Positions 1-12,295 of a stretch of 64,000 nucleotides of DNA are shown here, in pieces (the stretch's first letter is position 1; each line of letters begins with the position of its first letter). A program made the position numbers and the translations under genes. Source of the stretch: Fomitopsis serialis (taxonomy: Eukaryota > Basidiomycota > Agaricomycetes > Polyporales > Fomitopsidaceae). The stretch lies in NCBI RefSeq assembly GCF_022376445.1, contig NW_025955007.1, positions 205,848-269,847 on the forward strand, in the 5' to 3' direction. Below the pieces are notes generated by a model. The model did not search any database. It saw only the letters and a program-made list of their open reading frames with translations, and had not been told where the DNA came from.

Positions 1-1430
1 CGGTGAGCAATCGCAGCAGTTTGTGCATAAGTACATTGGATATCATGCTCTATATTTGTTAGTTCAATATATTTTGTTCAGTCCGCTTCACTATTGATGT
101 GACTGTCGTGTGTGAGTAAGAGGTCTAAAGGTTCATAACTGTACTTGCTGAGGAGAGGACCATAGCTGGCAGTACGATCCCTTTGGTAGGAGATATGTCA
201 ATTTATGAACAACTTCATGCTGCCCACATCAGAAGTCATGCTTGGCAAGACTGCTATTATATTGTCTATGCATAGAGTACTGACATATCTTCCACATTTT
301 GCACTTCAGAGTAGCCTGCTAAATTATTAGGTTGCTGTAATATGAGTATCATAGCTTGCAATCATGAGCAACAGACATTATGGATCTGTTTCTTACTTGG
401 TAAATTGCCAAGTTGCTTATCAATATGATCTGTATACTAATTAGCAGTGTTACTGGTTTGTATTGATAGTAACATAGAGCAAATAGCTTGGGAATGTTGC
501 AAAGAAGTAAGGAGAGCCTCTAGATCAACTAGAACTCAAGGAAGGGGAATCTGGGGGGTTGACTACAGTAACCACTACTCAGTTGGGACTTGCTGTCAGT
601 GCTGTTGTACAAGTATTAGCCCTTGATCAGAGAAATCATAGGCAATGTGTTTCAGAGACAACAAGCCATTCATATCTGCACAGCCACATGTGATTCTCTA
701 AATGTTGTCCTTTGTTCTTCATTCCTCCAATGTATGATTAACCCTTTGAATGATGGGCTATCAGATGAGTTTATCATCTCTATAAACTCTATAAAAGTTG
801 ATTAGGTTTCAGTCAGTGTATCCCAGTCAAATGCCACACATTCATGCATGTGTTTCTCTGTTTCCTGAATTTCAAACAACTGGGCAAGTCATACTAGTGA
901 TATATTGTGGGGGCCTCCATACAAGATGAATTGCCTTCATATACAAGGCAATACAGATGAGTCTGATTACACATAATATTCCCTGATTTTATCTGCATTT
1001 TGTGAGCCCAGACTGAGCAGGTTAAGCAAAATTACCATTTTAGGAAGGTCAGCTACCCTATTTAGCAGGTTTGGGATGTCAGAGAATCTGTGGGCAGCAT
1101 ATAGGCTTCAAAAGAGAGACTTTTGAGGTGAAAAGGGATGCACTCATGTGCACAGAGGCATTTGTGTGTGTTTTTGTTGTGTGAATTGTGCCATAAACAC
1201 TGAAGGTAATGGGTAAGTCACAGCAGCTATAGACTCTATGACATCATACCTATCACAGAGATTATTTTGGGAATTTTCCGCATTTTAGTGAGGCCACAGT
1301 ACAGCAGGTACAGTGCCACTAAGGAGCCTGTGGCTGAGATTCAAACTCAGCCCAAAACCTCGGCAGCCTGCCTGATTAGGGCAGAAAAGGGCTTGTTGCA
1401 CCAATCAGAGCAGCTCGGCATCCCTCTCGT

Positions 1431-1485
1431 GCCGTTCGGAGGTGCAACCGTGCCAAATTTCCACATGGTTGCACCTCTGAACGGC
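1431..1485. repeat. GC-rich palindrome, type 1, in family A
   Basis: Inverted repeat with arms GCCGTTCGGAGGTGCAACC and its near-complement around a short AT-rich centre. The same palindrome lies at 12554-12608, 43841-43895 and, more decayed, near 51490-51545. A truncated left arm ends at 29768. Its flank always carries the motif GGGCGCTTAGTAAGCGATGT or its complement. Confidence 0.85.
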
Positions 1486-1743
1486 ATCTGGGCGCTCAAT
1501 GGGCGCTTAGTAAGCGATGTAAGTGCGGACTGTTACTGTGCTTAAGAGAGCTTGTTTAGACTCAGAAAAAAGCGGAAAATTGAGACAATATTCAAAATGA
1601 TCCAGGCAATGTGAATAAAGCTGTATATGGCATGGGTTTGACATCAGATCAGATAGCATTCTGAATAACCTGGTAAGATGGTTGCTGTGGCCCCAGTGAG
1701 CTTATATAAGCCTGCTACTTCACTCTTGGAACTGCTCATGTAC

Positions 1744-1975
1744 TGTATACTTTTAAATGGTTCGTCAGTCACGTGTCACAGGCGGCCCCGACGAAACGAA
1801 AATCTGGTGTGAATAACGTGTCACAGGGCCTTTGAGACGGGCGCTAGACCTGCGGCGCCGGCGCTACGCGCCCAATTAGGTAGGCAGTATACCCAATCGG
1901 GTAATTTGACGAACACAAATTTTCGTCAGGCCGGTCACAGTCACACTTGGGTGACGAACCATTTAAAAGTATACA
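1744..1975. mobile_element. MITE copy 1, TIR TGTATACTTTTAAATGG
   Basis: 232-bp non-coding element with terminal inverted repeats of at least 24 bp, starting TGTATACTTTTAAATGGTTC. It is flanked by GTAC on both sides (1740-1743 and 1976-1979). Family A copies A4 (near 44152) and A5 (near 51235) lack the insert, and A4 reads straight through a single GTAC, which supports a 4-bp target duplication. The superfamily is not assigned. Confidence 0.85.
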
Positions 1976-2897
1976 GTACTGGACAACCCTATAAGATGGT
2001 AGTGTAAGTACACATTCAGGTATGTATCCCTAGATTGTGTCTGTGAGCAAGACAAAGCCAGCAGTGGATGCATAATTACCATATGGAGTATGTGACCTTC
2101 CCAAAGAGGAATCATGCACAAACAGGGGCATGTAGGGCTCAGAAAAATGCAGAAAATCTAGGAAATATACAGACACATCAAAGACAAGTGTATGATTGCC
2201 TTGAGCTGCAATGGTTACCATTACATTGTATGCAAGGGCCATAATATGGCAAAAGATGCTCAGATTACCCATTATAGTCCTTGTTACCTGTATTATTGAA
2301 GCTACTGAGTAGTCCACAGTGTCTGAACTACACATATACATTGCAGTGTACATATAGACCATATTTGAGTCATAAACAAGCAGATTGAATCTGCAGAGGC
2401 ACATGTGCATTTTTTTGCTTTGCATTTCCTGGGTTAGCCAGCCACTGTATGCACTCAGTAAAATTCCTGTATACTCTCTGAATGAAGGGCTATCAGATGA
2501 GCATACTATGTATACTATGATTTGTTACTGGCTGAGGCTATATAGGCCCTACAGTGTGTGAGCGCTTGCAGCAATGGGCCACCAAGCTGCCAGTCACATG
2601 ATATGTTTACCAGTTTCCTTATTGGGGCAACTGCTAAGGTGTTTCATGGGCCTCATCCATAACAGAGCACTTAGCCACTGCATTTGTTTGTATCTGTTGG
2701 TCCAAGTCGCGTCATCTGGGAGTCTGAAATGTCAGACTCAGATAAGCAACCCATACTAACAGTTACTTATCTCTGCTTATCGGGGTGGCTGCAAGTCACG
2801 TGCACTGTGGGAACAAACTGCCATTCCGGAGGAATCGCAAGGCGTTTCATGGTGGTCCATCAGAAGAACGATACCTTCGTACCTCAGGGATCATAAT

Positions 2898-5827
2898 CCA
2901 TGATGCCTGCTGTATGTAAGAAATTGATCCTGTATAGAGCCCTCAGAGTCTATAACTAGCATGCCTTGCCTATATATTCATAATCCAGAAAAGAGAATCT
3001 CTGTGGGCAATTGCAAAGTGATTCCAAATATGAATAGGTTGTTGTCTCTGAAACACATTTGATATGACCTGTATAGACCATGCACATAGTCCATACAGCA
3101 TGAGTGTGTCTGGAATGTACACAGCACTGCTATGAATGGGGAAATATTGTCATAACATGCCTGTGCTGATTTCCCATAACTGAATGACCATGTATTGAGG
3201 TTCCCTCTACTTCAATATGCTTAGGGATATTCCACAGATCTCCTAGAACATTATCCGATTTTCTGGGACTTTTTTGAGCCCCAAACAAGTCAGTTTCGCT
3301 GCAGAAACAGTATACACTTACATCACTTACTAAGCGCCCAATTAAGCGCCCGTTGCCGAAGCAGAGTCGTCGACAGGCCGGAATACCGGCCTGTTGACGA
3401 CTCCGGTCACTCAAAAGGGATTTTGGAACATTCCCATTGGCTGGGATGCTGACAAATATTCCTTTTTAAAGTAATTCTTCAATCTCAGCTCTTCATGCCG
3501 AGTTTTTTGATGGCTCTCAGCCACACTAACTGAGCTCTTACTAGAGCCCCATTAAATGCGCAAAAATACCCAAATAAATACCCAAATATCCCTTCTCCAT
3601 GGGATGCTTCTTGGATACTGATGGGGGTGTCCAGATTAGGTATCTTTGAGAGTACTGACCATGAGAAGTGATACTGAGGCATATGAGCAGATCTTGGTAA
3701 GCATGTTTACTAGAGAGCTCCACAGGTATGAGGGGAGTCTTTGAAGCAGACATGGAAACCTGCCATATATGATTAGTCTCCTTGCCCGTTTTAGGAAGTT
3801 GACCATTGATGGCCTCTGCAGTACTGGACAAATAACAGGAAAATCAGAGAGAAATCCAGGAGTACTATAGATTCATATTGTGCTCACTATTGAGGCTCAC
3901 ATGTGGCAAAAAACCTACGATAGTGCAGAGTTTCCCATGCATGGCCTGATATAAGCCACTCTTTCAGTGAGTCTTTGTATATCTTGTAACCACCAGTATC
4001 ACCTGGCATTGTCAGGGACTGGCAACTCCAAACAGGATCCTAAGCTGTTATGTTTAGTTCAACAGTTCAACAGGCCCTGAACATGCAGGGTGCCAAACTT
4101 TGGAGTTGAGCTTGAATGCCAGCCACAAGCTCATCAGTGACACTGCATTTGCTGTGCTGTGGCCTCTGATTGGGTATATTCTCAGTCACATATATGCTGT
4201 GTTATAGAGTCTGTACATGATATGCCTTCCCATACTTTCATATAAATATAGCACCATCCAACAAAGAACAATAAAAACCACATGCCTCACACTCATTCTT
4301 TGACATTGTTTGTGTTTCCTGTGATGCTTACCAATTACCTATCAATTGTGTGAATACTATGTAGTAGCTGACCTGGAAAGTTTGAATTAGTTGTTGAGTC
4401 TTGGCTCAGAAAATGCAGACAAAACAAGAAAATGTTATGTATGATTCCCACCTTGTACTACTTGCTGTAACTAGTAATTGGCTTCTCAGCCCCTTATGTG
4501 GACCATGATCACTCAGCAGTGAATACCTGCAGCACAAAGGTACCATTCAATGCTGGAAACACTCATAACATTGACTTTGCTTTGCATGTCCCTTGTATAA
4601 TGGCATAGCCATCACAAATATGGGTTCCAGAATTTGTTCACACTGTACTGTGCACTTGCTACTCTTACTAGAGAACTGTATAGACTACCAGTGTCATGAG
4701 GTGAGCAACTAGACATGCAGACTTACCATACATCCCAGCCCTTCATAGTTGCTGCAGTGCTGGACAAATGGCGGAGAATGAGATGACACCAACTCTATTC
4801 CCTCATGTGATAATTGCTTGGAGCATATCTAACCTCTACCATCATATTATAGGCTGATGTGTTACCAGGTCCTATTGTTCAGTTATGCAATGAGCCTTGG
4901 GTGATATAATTGGCAGCTCTTGGTTGTTCATATGGGCAGGGAATGATTGTACCATGTATTGATGATGTCTATTTGTACAATGTCTACTGTCACTCAGACT
5001 TCCACTAGGCAACCAGCAACAGACCATACTTATAGTGGACTTCTAGGCAAATATCTGACTGTCCTTTTCTAGATCTTGAGTCAATAATAAGTGACTTTGG
5101 ATTACTCTCATTGGGAGCAACATTTCCCTTCACATGTTATCATAAAATGTCAGCTACTCATGCTGGATTCTTTGATGGTATATGGAAAGTCACACAATAA
5201 CACCATAGACCCAGGAGTGAACACATGTGCCAGTTCAACAGTGTTGTATATATCATGGGAGGGTCCAAGAAGCAGGTATTATTACACATGGTGCATTGTG
5301 GTAATATCTGGTGGAGTACCTGGCATTCCAAATAAACAGTAGAGAATCTGTATATATTGAGAGGGTGGTTGAACAAGAGCAATATGGTGGTGAATTGTGC
5401 ATGCATACAAAAGAAGTAAGTGTCAGCCAGCAGATGAAACCAAAAGTTATCTCACAAAGGTTGAAACCCTTTGTGTTCATGGGACTTATGACTGGATACC
5501 ATGACCATTGAGTAGGCATTACTGGAATACTGAGCAAATGCAATAATGATTCCATGTGCAAGTCTCAGTGTAAGTATGTGCTCTTCACAGACAGTTTCCT
5601 ATGAATATAGCAATGACACACAACACATGGTGGCTTACTTTCTCAATTGTAATATTGCTCATGATGGAGCACTGAAATCAACAATGTAGATAACCAGGAT
5701 GCATAGAGTATTTGGGCTGTCAGGCAGCAACTAGACAGTGAAAATGGGCAATAATGAATTCTTCACACCTCAATGTGTCTAAACCAATGGGATCGTACTG
5801 CCAGCCATGGCCCTCTCCCCAGCAAGT
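2898..5827 (-). repeat. Family A repeat, copy A2 (old, diverged, reverse)
   Basis: Reads in the same direction as 22000-26363 but is clearly more diverged. Shared landmarks include the second-type palindrome at 3364-3403, the segments ending in TCTGCATTTT-like motifs, and the T1 end as the complement of ACTTGCTGGGGAGAGGGCCA at 5788-5827. The short open frames in it do not keep their frame between copies, so I call no gene in this 2.9 kb. Confidence 0.7.
3364..3403. repeat. GC-rich palindrome, type 2, in family A
   Basis: Palindrome with arms GAGTCGTCGACAGGCCGG. One centre base and one arm base differ from the perfect copy at 22363-22406. It sits beside the same TTACTAAGCGCCC flank that borders the type 1 palindrome. 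Confidence 0.8.
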
Positions 5828-5852
5828 CTGAAGTCAGTTTTATGGACTAGGA

Positions 5853-8795
5853 ATGGTCAAACACAAGCACACAATTGAGGAGCTCCTCAATGACACCTGC
5901 GGCACCTGTCAGAAGGGATTCAAGACGACGCAGGGGCTTGGAGCACACCAGACCATGAGCAAAAAGTGCTCATGGTACAAGAAAGGCAAATTGAGAGAGA
6001 TGTTCACAATGAATGACAAAGGGCTGGATGACAACGTAATGGTTGAGAGCTCAGGGCAAGCAAATTAATCCACTATGAGCGTCGGGTTGATCAATTAAAT
6101 CATACAGTATATTCAGGACAGTCCGAACATTGAGTCGACCAGACAACAAAGACTGGCCTCAGCAGGATCCACATGAAGAAGATGCAGATGCAAACCACAA
6201 CGTAGGAGAGGACAATGAATTAGACTCACTCTTCGACTTTATTGATTTCTGTGTGCCGTCGAAGCACCCAATTGATCCAGGAGGGCAAGGAAACGATGGT
6301 GGAAGTGGAAGTGGAAGTGGAGACAGAGACAGTGGCAATGCCGGGCCCTCAACGACATCAATTCCGAACTCGAGACGTACAGCGCTCTCACTAGACGACA
6401 ATGATGATGAGCAAGTGGTGGACGAAGATGAAGAGGCAGGTGTGATCACTGACGTTGATTCGCACATGCATAATAAATGGCTAGAGGGCAGGGAGGAGGC
6501 ACCATCAGGTGAGGAGTATTCTCACCAGAGTGCGCAAGATTATAACCTGGAGCAGCAGAAGAAGAGGGCGCAGAGGACCAATCAAAGAATGCATGGGAGC
6601 CGTTTGAGTCAGAGATGGACTGGCAGTTTGCCTCATGGGCAATCCAAGAAGGACTCACCTTGGGGTCCATCGACAAGGCATTAGAAATTCCCGGGGTGAG
6701 TGATTGCTCATATTATACGCTAGAGCAGTAGACATTAATCACAGCTGCTACACCTCAGTTCCGGGAGAGACTCGGCCTGTCGTATCACAACACTCGATCT
6801 CTCCTCCAACATGTGGACTCACTTCCTGAGAGGGCGGAGTGGATGGAGAGGTGTCTGTCGTTCAAGGACTGTCCGAACGAGAGGCATCTCCTCCAGTTTT
6901 GCGATATCATCCAAGCCATATGTACCTTACTAGGCAATCCAGAGCACACTGACCAAATCGTATATCGACCACGACACATTTTCTCGGATACATCCAGGAA
7001 GCATCGAGTCTACAACGAAATGTGGACAGGGTGTTGGTGGCACGCAGTCCAGGTGAGTTGGTCAGCCTTCATATATATATATATATATATATCTTACTGA
7101 TTCAAGCAACAGAGTCTATTACCTGTAGGCATGACAGTTGCGCCCGTCATTATAGCGACGGACAAAACACAGCTAACTCAATTCTCCAGAAACAAGGCGG
7201 CGTACCCAGTCTACATGACATTGGGCAATATACCGTGTGCTCTGAGGTGCAAGCCATCTGAGCATGCGTGCATCCTTATAGGATACCTGTCTGTTGACAA
7301 GGTTAGCTCGGACGGCATCACACAGCGCAAGCAGCACGCTCTCATTCAACAGTTATTCTATGTGTCGGTACGCACAATCTTGGAGCCACTGGTCAAGGCA
7401 GGCAAGGAAGGCATCGACATTACCTCTGGCAATGGTGAGGTTCAACAAGTGCACCCAATCCCCGCTGCCTACGTCGCAGATTATCCAGAGCAATGTATGG
7501 TGACCTGTGCAAAGTCGGGGACTTGCCCCAAGTGCCAGGTACCAGAGGAGCTTCTCAAGGCTGCGAAGCCAGGTACACCTCGAAATTCCCTGTGGACGTT
7601 GGATGTCCTTCGTCGCGCCAGCAAGAAAACCCAAGGCAACACTAGCTCGAACGCGTACACTTGAGCGTGTCAAGACCTCAACGTTTCCGGCTATGTGGTG
7701 CACCCGTTTTGGCGTGATCTTCCTTATACTGACATACATTCCTGCATCACTCCTGACGTACTCCATCAACTTTACCAGGGAGTCTTCAAACACACTGTTG
7801 AATGGTCCACGGAACTTGTCAATGAGCACGAGCTCAATAGGCGCATCTGTTGCCTTCCACCTGCGTTTGGTACTCGCCACTTCAAGAATGGGATTTCATC
7901 CCTCTCTCAAGTTTCAGGGACCGAGCGCAAGCACATAGCGCGGATATTGCTTGCCTGTCTAGTAGGCAAGATACCGCAGAAGGCGATCATCGCTTTCAGG
8001 TCCATTTTGGACTTCATTTATCTCGCTCAGTACACTATCCACGACGATACGACACTCCAATACATGGAGGGCGCCCTCAAGACAATTCATGGCAACGAAC
8101 ACGTCCTTGTTGACCTCGGTGTGCGCGAGCACCTTAACATACTGAAGTTTCATTTGTTACTTCATTATGTTGATGCTATTCAACTCGTAGGAATGACAGA
8201 CAACTACAACACGGAGGTGTTTGAACACCTCCACATCAACTACGCAAAGAAAGGGTGGAGGGCTTCGAACCATCGCAATGCACGTCCTCAGATGGTTCGC
8301 TGGCTGGCACAACAAGAGAAGATGGTCTTGCTCAGCTCGTCCATCCGTCGCATGCTTAGGAGTAACAGTCATTACGAGCCAGGGGACAACAGTGATGCAG
8401 GGGACTCAGAACCTGATGGATTACCAGCCTCTTGAATTAACAGTTGAATCAAATTACCGAAACACCCCACTGCACCTCTCCAGACCCTCCTATCCATCGT
8501 CGACAAACACCGCACACCAGGCTTCGTCGACGCACTGGCACAACATATCTACAACCTGAAGAACGGATAACCTCTCACTGCAGCACAGCTGAGGAACACT
8601 GTGGACCACATGCTGTTCCAACGTCTCGACGTTTTTCATGGCTTCAAGTTCACTCCGGAACCCTTAACGGACAAGATGCAGGAGACAGACGCAGTGAAAG
8701 CAAAGCCTGCCACGACTGGACAAGTCGCGCGTTTTGATACCGTCGTTGTGCTGCAGGGAGAAGATGCAGAAGCTACTGGCTTGCAAGTGTACTGA
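5853..8795 (+). pseudogene. Plavaka-family transposase, broken
   Basis: DNA transposase of the Plavaka family, a basidiomycete group with an RNase H-fold catalytic core. The first exon (5853-6068) encodes a C2HC zinc finger, CGTCQKGFKTTQGLGAH followed by a downstream Cys. An acidic linker follows (6130-6590). The core then runs from WEPF near 6597 through GNPEHTDQIVYRP, ATDKTQLTQF (7150), DYPEQCMVTC, HPFWRDLPYTDIHS and CITPDVLHQLYQG (7740) to TDNYNTEVFEHLH and KKGWRASNHR (8260). Introns are inferred at 6696-6758 and 7053-7128; the second holds an (AT)n run. Defects: a frameshift near 6585, an in-frame TGA at 7662-7664, and stops after 8433. A weaker C-terminal homology (HMLFQRLDVFHGF, GQVARFDTVVV) fades at about 8795, just before an LTR. 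I see no terminal repeats. The family call is firm. Confidence 0.9.
7071..7092. repeat. (AT)n microsatellite
   Basis: An uninterrupted AT dinucleotide run inside the inferred second intron of the Plavaka relic. Confidence 0.95.
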
Positions 8796-8953
8796 GATGC
8801 TTGGGCAAGTACAGGGATCACATCAAGCTTGACATCACCCATTGTGGTAGTTAAAAGAATAATCTTGTGGAAATCAGAAACTTCGGACTCAAAAACGATA
8901 GGATCTAGGAAATCCTCAGATGAAACTTCAGGTAGGGGAGTAGGAGGAGAATA

Positions 8954-9410
8954 TGTTGAGCTCGGAATTTATTCCGCATTTCTGCGAATTATTCTGAGCT
9001 CCCTTGCCCTGTCCAAGTCGTGGAATGTGTCCTGGTGTGAACAGTTCTCCTTTATTCTACATGGACACCATCACTATACCTTGCATACTGTACTTTTTCC
9101 GACGACATTCCCTTCAATCTACCATTTTCCATAATGTTTGCATCTTCAGGGATTTGAACCCCTGCACTCATTCGATTTTTCACCCATTCGTTGATTTCGA
9201 CTTTGTGGCTGTTTCTGCTGTACAGTTATGGTCGCCTTATGTAACGCACACCGTAGACAGTCCGCCTCGTCGAGCTCTAAGTCCCTAAGACTTTACAGAG
9301 CTCGACTTAGGTGTGTATCTTCGCTTCTTTGAATAATAAGACTTTACAGAGCTTGACTTAGAGCTTGACTTAGGCCTTTGGAATCGCTCTGAGATGCACT
9401 GCAGCCAACA
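8954..9410 (+). mobile_element. Solo LTR of the copia family
   Basis: Begins TGTTGAGCTCGG and ends GCAGCCAACA, the TG...CA form of an LTR. It is the same LTR as 31260-31653 and 32919-36116. It is longer (457 bp) because of an internal duplication at about 9310-9375, where the AGACTTTACAGAGC and GACTTAG motifs recur. No primer site or gag follows, so it is a solo or orphan LTR. No clear 5-bp target duplication is visible. Confidence 0.85.
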
Positions 9411-9560
9411 CTATCCATGAATAGGAACAGTCAGGGAGTAAAACATGCTGCACACCAACAATGTGCCACAATGTCAGCAATTGTGCATACCCACTTGCCC
9501 CATATGACTCCCATGGAAAGCACAGTGATATATCAAACTGGGATTATCAATTGAGGTGAA

Positions 9561-9690
9561 ATACCCTTCAAAATACCCTTACCCTCACAACCGCTGGTAC
9601 CCTCCAGTGACCCTTACCCTTCTCAAGGGTATCATACCCTTGAGGGTAAGGGTAAGGGTATCGCTCTTGACACCCAGGGGTATACCCCTG
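9561..9690. repeat. ACCCTT/AAGGGT hairpin cluster
   Basis: Several ACCCTTACCCTT units followed by GGGTAAGGGTAAGGG; the part around 9609-9661 can fold into a long hairpin. A related cluster built on ATACCC/GGGTAT lies at 62310-62412. The unit GGGTAA is not the fungal telomere unit GGGTTA. Confidence 0.75.
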
Positions 9691-9699
9691 CAATGCACT

Positions 9700-10185
9700 A
9701 CCGGCGGCGATGTCCCATCATCCTTGTCTGCGCCTGGCACTGCCCACGTCGACGGTAATGCCTACCACACCGCAATTGTCAGTGGCACTGATGCCCTGGT
9801 GTCGTCTTTGTCGATGCCTGGCACTGTCCAGGGCTATGGCGGTAGTTACCACTCCTCATTTGTCGGTGGCGCCAGTGCACCGTCATCTATGTCCGCACTT
9901 AACTCTGTCCGCGCCAATGATAGTGCCTACCGCACCTCGTTTGTCGGTGGCACCAATGTGTCATCATCTCAGTCTGTGCCTGGCTCAGTCCGCGCTGATG
10001 GTAGTGCCTACTACAACTTGTTCGTTGGTGGCGCTGGTGTTTCCTCATCTGTACCCATGCCCGGCACTGACAGTGGTGCCTACAACACCCCCATCAGTGA
10101 TGCTCACCGTGGTATGTATCATGTTGATCGCAGTGCTGGTAGTTCGTTGTCTCTTACTCATGTGTTTGGGGTGCCGCCGTTGTGA
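9700..10185 (+). repeat. Coding minisatellite, five ~29-residue units
   Basis: One open frame ends at a TGA near 10185 and repeats a Ser/Gly-rich unit of about 29 residues, roughly five times. Typical pieces are SVRADGSAYYNLFVGGAG, SMPGTVQGYGGSYHSSFVGG and SVRANDSAYRTSFVGGTN. The unit period is about 87 bp. No ATG was found upstream in frame before the hairpin cluster, so this is either an exon of a larger gene or a relic. No family was recognised. The repeat copies differ mainly in third positions and in the spacer between GGA and PGT. Confidence 0.6.
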
Positions 10186-10287
10186 GTGAGACTTGAGTGT
10201 ATGTGTTTGTCTACTGTTGTATCATCTGTGTACCAATGCAATGATGCTGTGTGATCATGTCTGATGTGACAAATTATGAAAATAATC

Positions 10288-11139
10288 CTAGTAAGAGTAG
10301 CCTTGCCCATGAAGGCTCATGAGTAACTGCTCAACCAGCTCCTCCCGCTTAGCCTTGCCTTCATTAGTACTCTCTACATTCTCCACACCTTCCTCTGCCT
10401 CCTGAACATCATCATCATCTAGACCTGGATGTTCACTTTCATGAACACCCAGAGTCTCCATTTCCTTGTTCCATGCATTGTGCTGATGGATGTCATGACC
10501 ATGGGCCAATTTGCTCTTGATGACCATATTGTGCATGATGAGGCAGGAACGGATCCACATGATTGCATAGGCCAGTTTGACATCACTTGTGATGTAGATA
10601 CGTAGCTCCTTCAGTGACTGCCAGCAGATCTTCAGAAGGCCAATTGCATGCTCCACAGCTACCCCTATTTTGGACAAGCGATAGTTGAATGTGCACTGCC
10701 TGGCAGTGAGGCTACCACCACGGGGTGCCTTGAAAGGTGTGATGAGCCAAGGTAGCAAAGGATATGCAGAATCTGCCCAGATCCATTCATAGGAGTGGAG
10801 AAGTTGATTGTGATTAGCCCATGTATATGTCTCTTTGAAGGCAGTGGCATCATGCACACTGCCTGGCTGACCAACGGCATAGGTGTGTATCCAAATGATA
10901 AGCTGAAGCAGTAAAATCAGCATGAGCACAGACATTGTCATTTGAAGAACCTGCCGTAAGCTGGATTGCATATATTTTGTCTTTCCCATAGAAGTCATTC
11001 CCATACCACCCAGGTCTCACAAAGACCTTGATTGGTGTGCCATCAGCAGCAAGGATCCCATTGCTCCACTCTGGAGTTCTAGATTTCTCTGCTGCCAATC
11101 GGCTTGCACCCAGTCGTTGTGTCTCATCAGATGCGAATT
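10288..11139 (-). pseudogene. PIF/Harbinger-type transposase, 3' part
   Basis: DDE transposase of the DDE_Tnp_4 type. Reading from 11139 down: FASDETQR, then PEWSNGILAADGT with the first catalytic Asp, VRPGWYGNDFYGK, then a frame change near 10905-10960 (a GC-AG intron of about 52 bp fits), GQPGSVHDATAF, WIWADSAYP with the second Asp, LITPFKAPRGG, and VAVEHAIGLLK with the catalytic Glu. It ends SLHGQGYSY and a stop at 10288. The acidic tail near residue 200 (DDDDVQEAEEG) is usual for the family. The 5' part is cut away by repeat copy A3; a matching piece is at 26364-26494. All three catalytic residues are present, but the gene is split. Confidence 0.88.
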
Positions 11140-12063
11140 ACGATCCCTGAGGTACGAAGGTATCGTTCTTGTGATGTCTAGACCACCATGAAACACCTTA
11201 GTGATTCCTCCGGAATGGCAGTTTGTTCCCACAGTGCACGTGACTTGCAGCCACCCCGATAAGCAGAGATAAGTAACTGTTAGTATGGGTTGCTTATCTG
11301 AGTCTGACATTTCAGACTCCCAGATGACGCGACTTGGACCAACAGATACAAACAAATGCAGTGGCTAAGTGCTCTGTTATGGATGAGGCCCATGAAACAC
11401 CTTAGCAGTTGCCCCAATAAGGAAACTGGTAAACATATCATGTGACTGGCAGCTTGGTGGCCCATTGCTGCAAGCGCTCACACACTGTAGGGCCTATATA
11501 GCCTCAGCCAGTAACAAATCATAGTATACATAGTATGCTCATCTGATAGCCCTTCATTCAGAGAGTATACAGGAATTTTACTGAGTGCATACAGTGGCTG
11601 GCTAACCCAGGAAATGCAAAGCAAAAAAATGCACATGTGCCTCTGCAGATTCAATCTGCTTGTTTATGACTCAAATATGGTCTATATGTACACTGCAATG
11701 TATATGTGTAGTTCAGACACTGTGGACTACTCAGTAGCTTCAATAATACAGGTAACAAGGACTATAATGGGTAATCTGAGCATCTTTTGCCATATTATGG
11801 CCCTTGCATACAATGTAATGGTAACCATTGCAGCTCAAGGCAATCATACACTTGTCTTTGATGTGTCTGTATATTTCCTAGATTTTCTGCATTTTTCTGA
11901 GCCCTACATGCCCCTGTTTGTGCATGATTCCTCTTTGGGAAGGTCACATACTCCATATGGTAATTATGCATCCACTGCTGGCTTTGTCTTGCTCACAGAC
12001 ACAATCTAGGGATACATACCTGAATGTGTACTTACACTACCATCTTATAGGGTTGTCCAGTAC

Positions 12064-12295
12064 TGTATACTTTTAAATGGTTCGTCACCCAAGTGTGACT
12101 GTGACCGGCCTGACGAAAATTTGTGTTCGTCAAATTACCCGATTGGGTATACTGCCTACCTAATTGGGCGCGTAGCGCCGGCGCCGCAGGTCTAGCGCCC
12201 GTCTCAAAGGCCCTGTGACACGTTATTCACACCAGATTTTCGTTTCGTCGGGGCCGCCTGTGACACGTGACTGACGAACCATTTAAAAGTATACA
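12064..12295. mobile_element. MITE copy 2
   Basis: Reverse-complement counterpart of the MITE at 1744-1975, with the same 232-bp length and the same flanking GTAC (12060-12063 and 12296-12299). Confidence 0.85.

Larger units (their letters stand above)
143..2897 (+). repeat. Family A repeat, copy A1 (internally deleted)
   Basis: AT-rich repeat with no convincing gene. One end (T1) begins ACTTGCTGAGGAGAGGAC at 143; the other end (T2) finishes in an imperfect hairpin around CCTCAGGGATCATAAT near 2897. Positions 140-620 match 38793-39320 and the reverse complement of 25860-26363. Positions 620-2897 match 43040-45074 and, inverted, 21400-22010 plus 11140-12735. About 3.5 kb of middle sequence present in A3 and A4 is missing here. 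It contains a MITE at 1744-1975 and a GC-rich palindrome at 1431-1485. I cannot assign it to a known transposon class. The family assignment is sure; the exact ends are approximate. Confidence 0.85.

Noticed and set aside
2030..2425. A 131-142 residue open frame present in four family A copies (2030-2425, 11614-12009, 44204-44632, 50754-51182)
   Set aside because: Between the two copy types I count about four amino-acid changes against two silent ones, as expected for neutral DNA. The product has no recognisable features. The frame survives because the copies are young, not because it is kept.
9609..9661. Possible telomere remnant (GGGTAA repeats)
   Set aside because: The unit is GGGTAA, not the GGGTTA of fungal telomeres, and it reverses strand within the tract.
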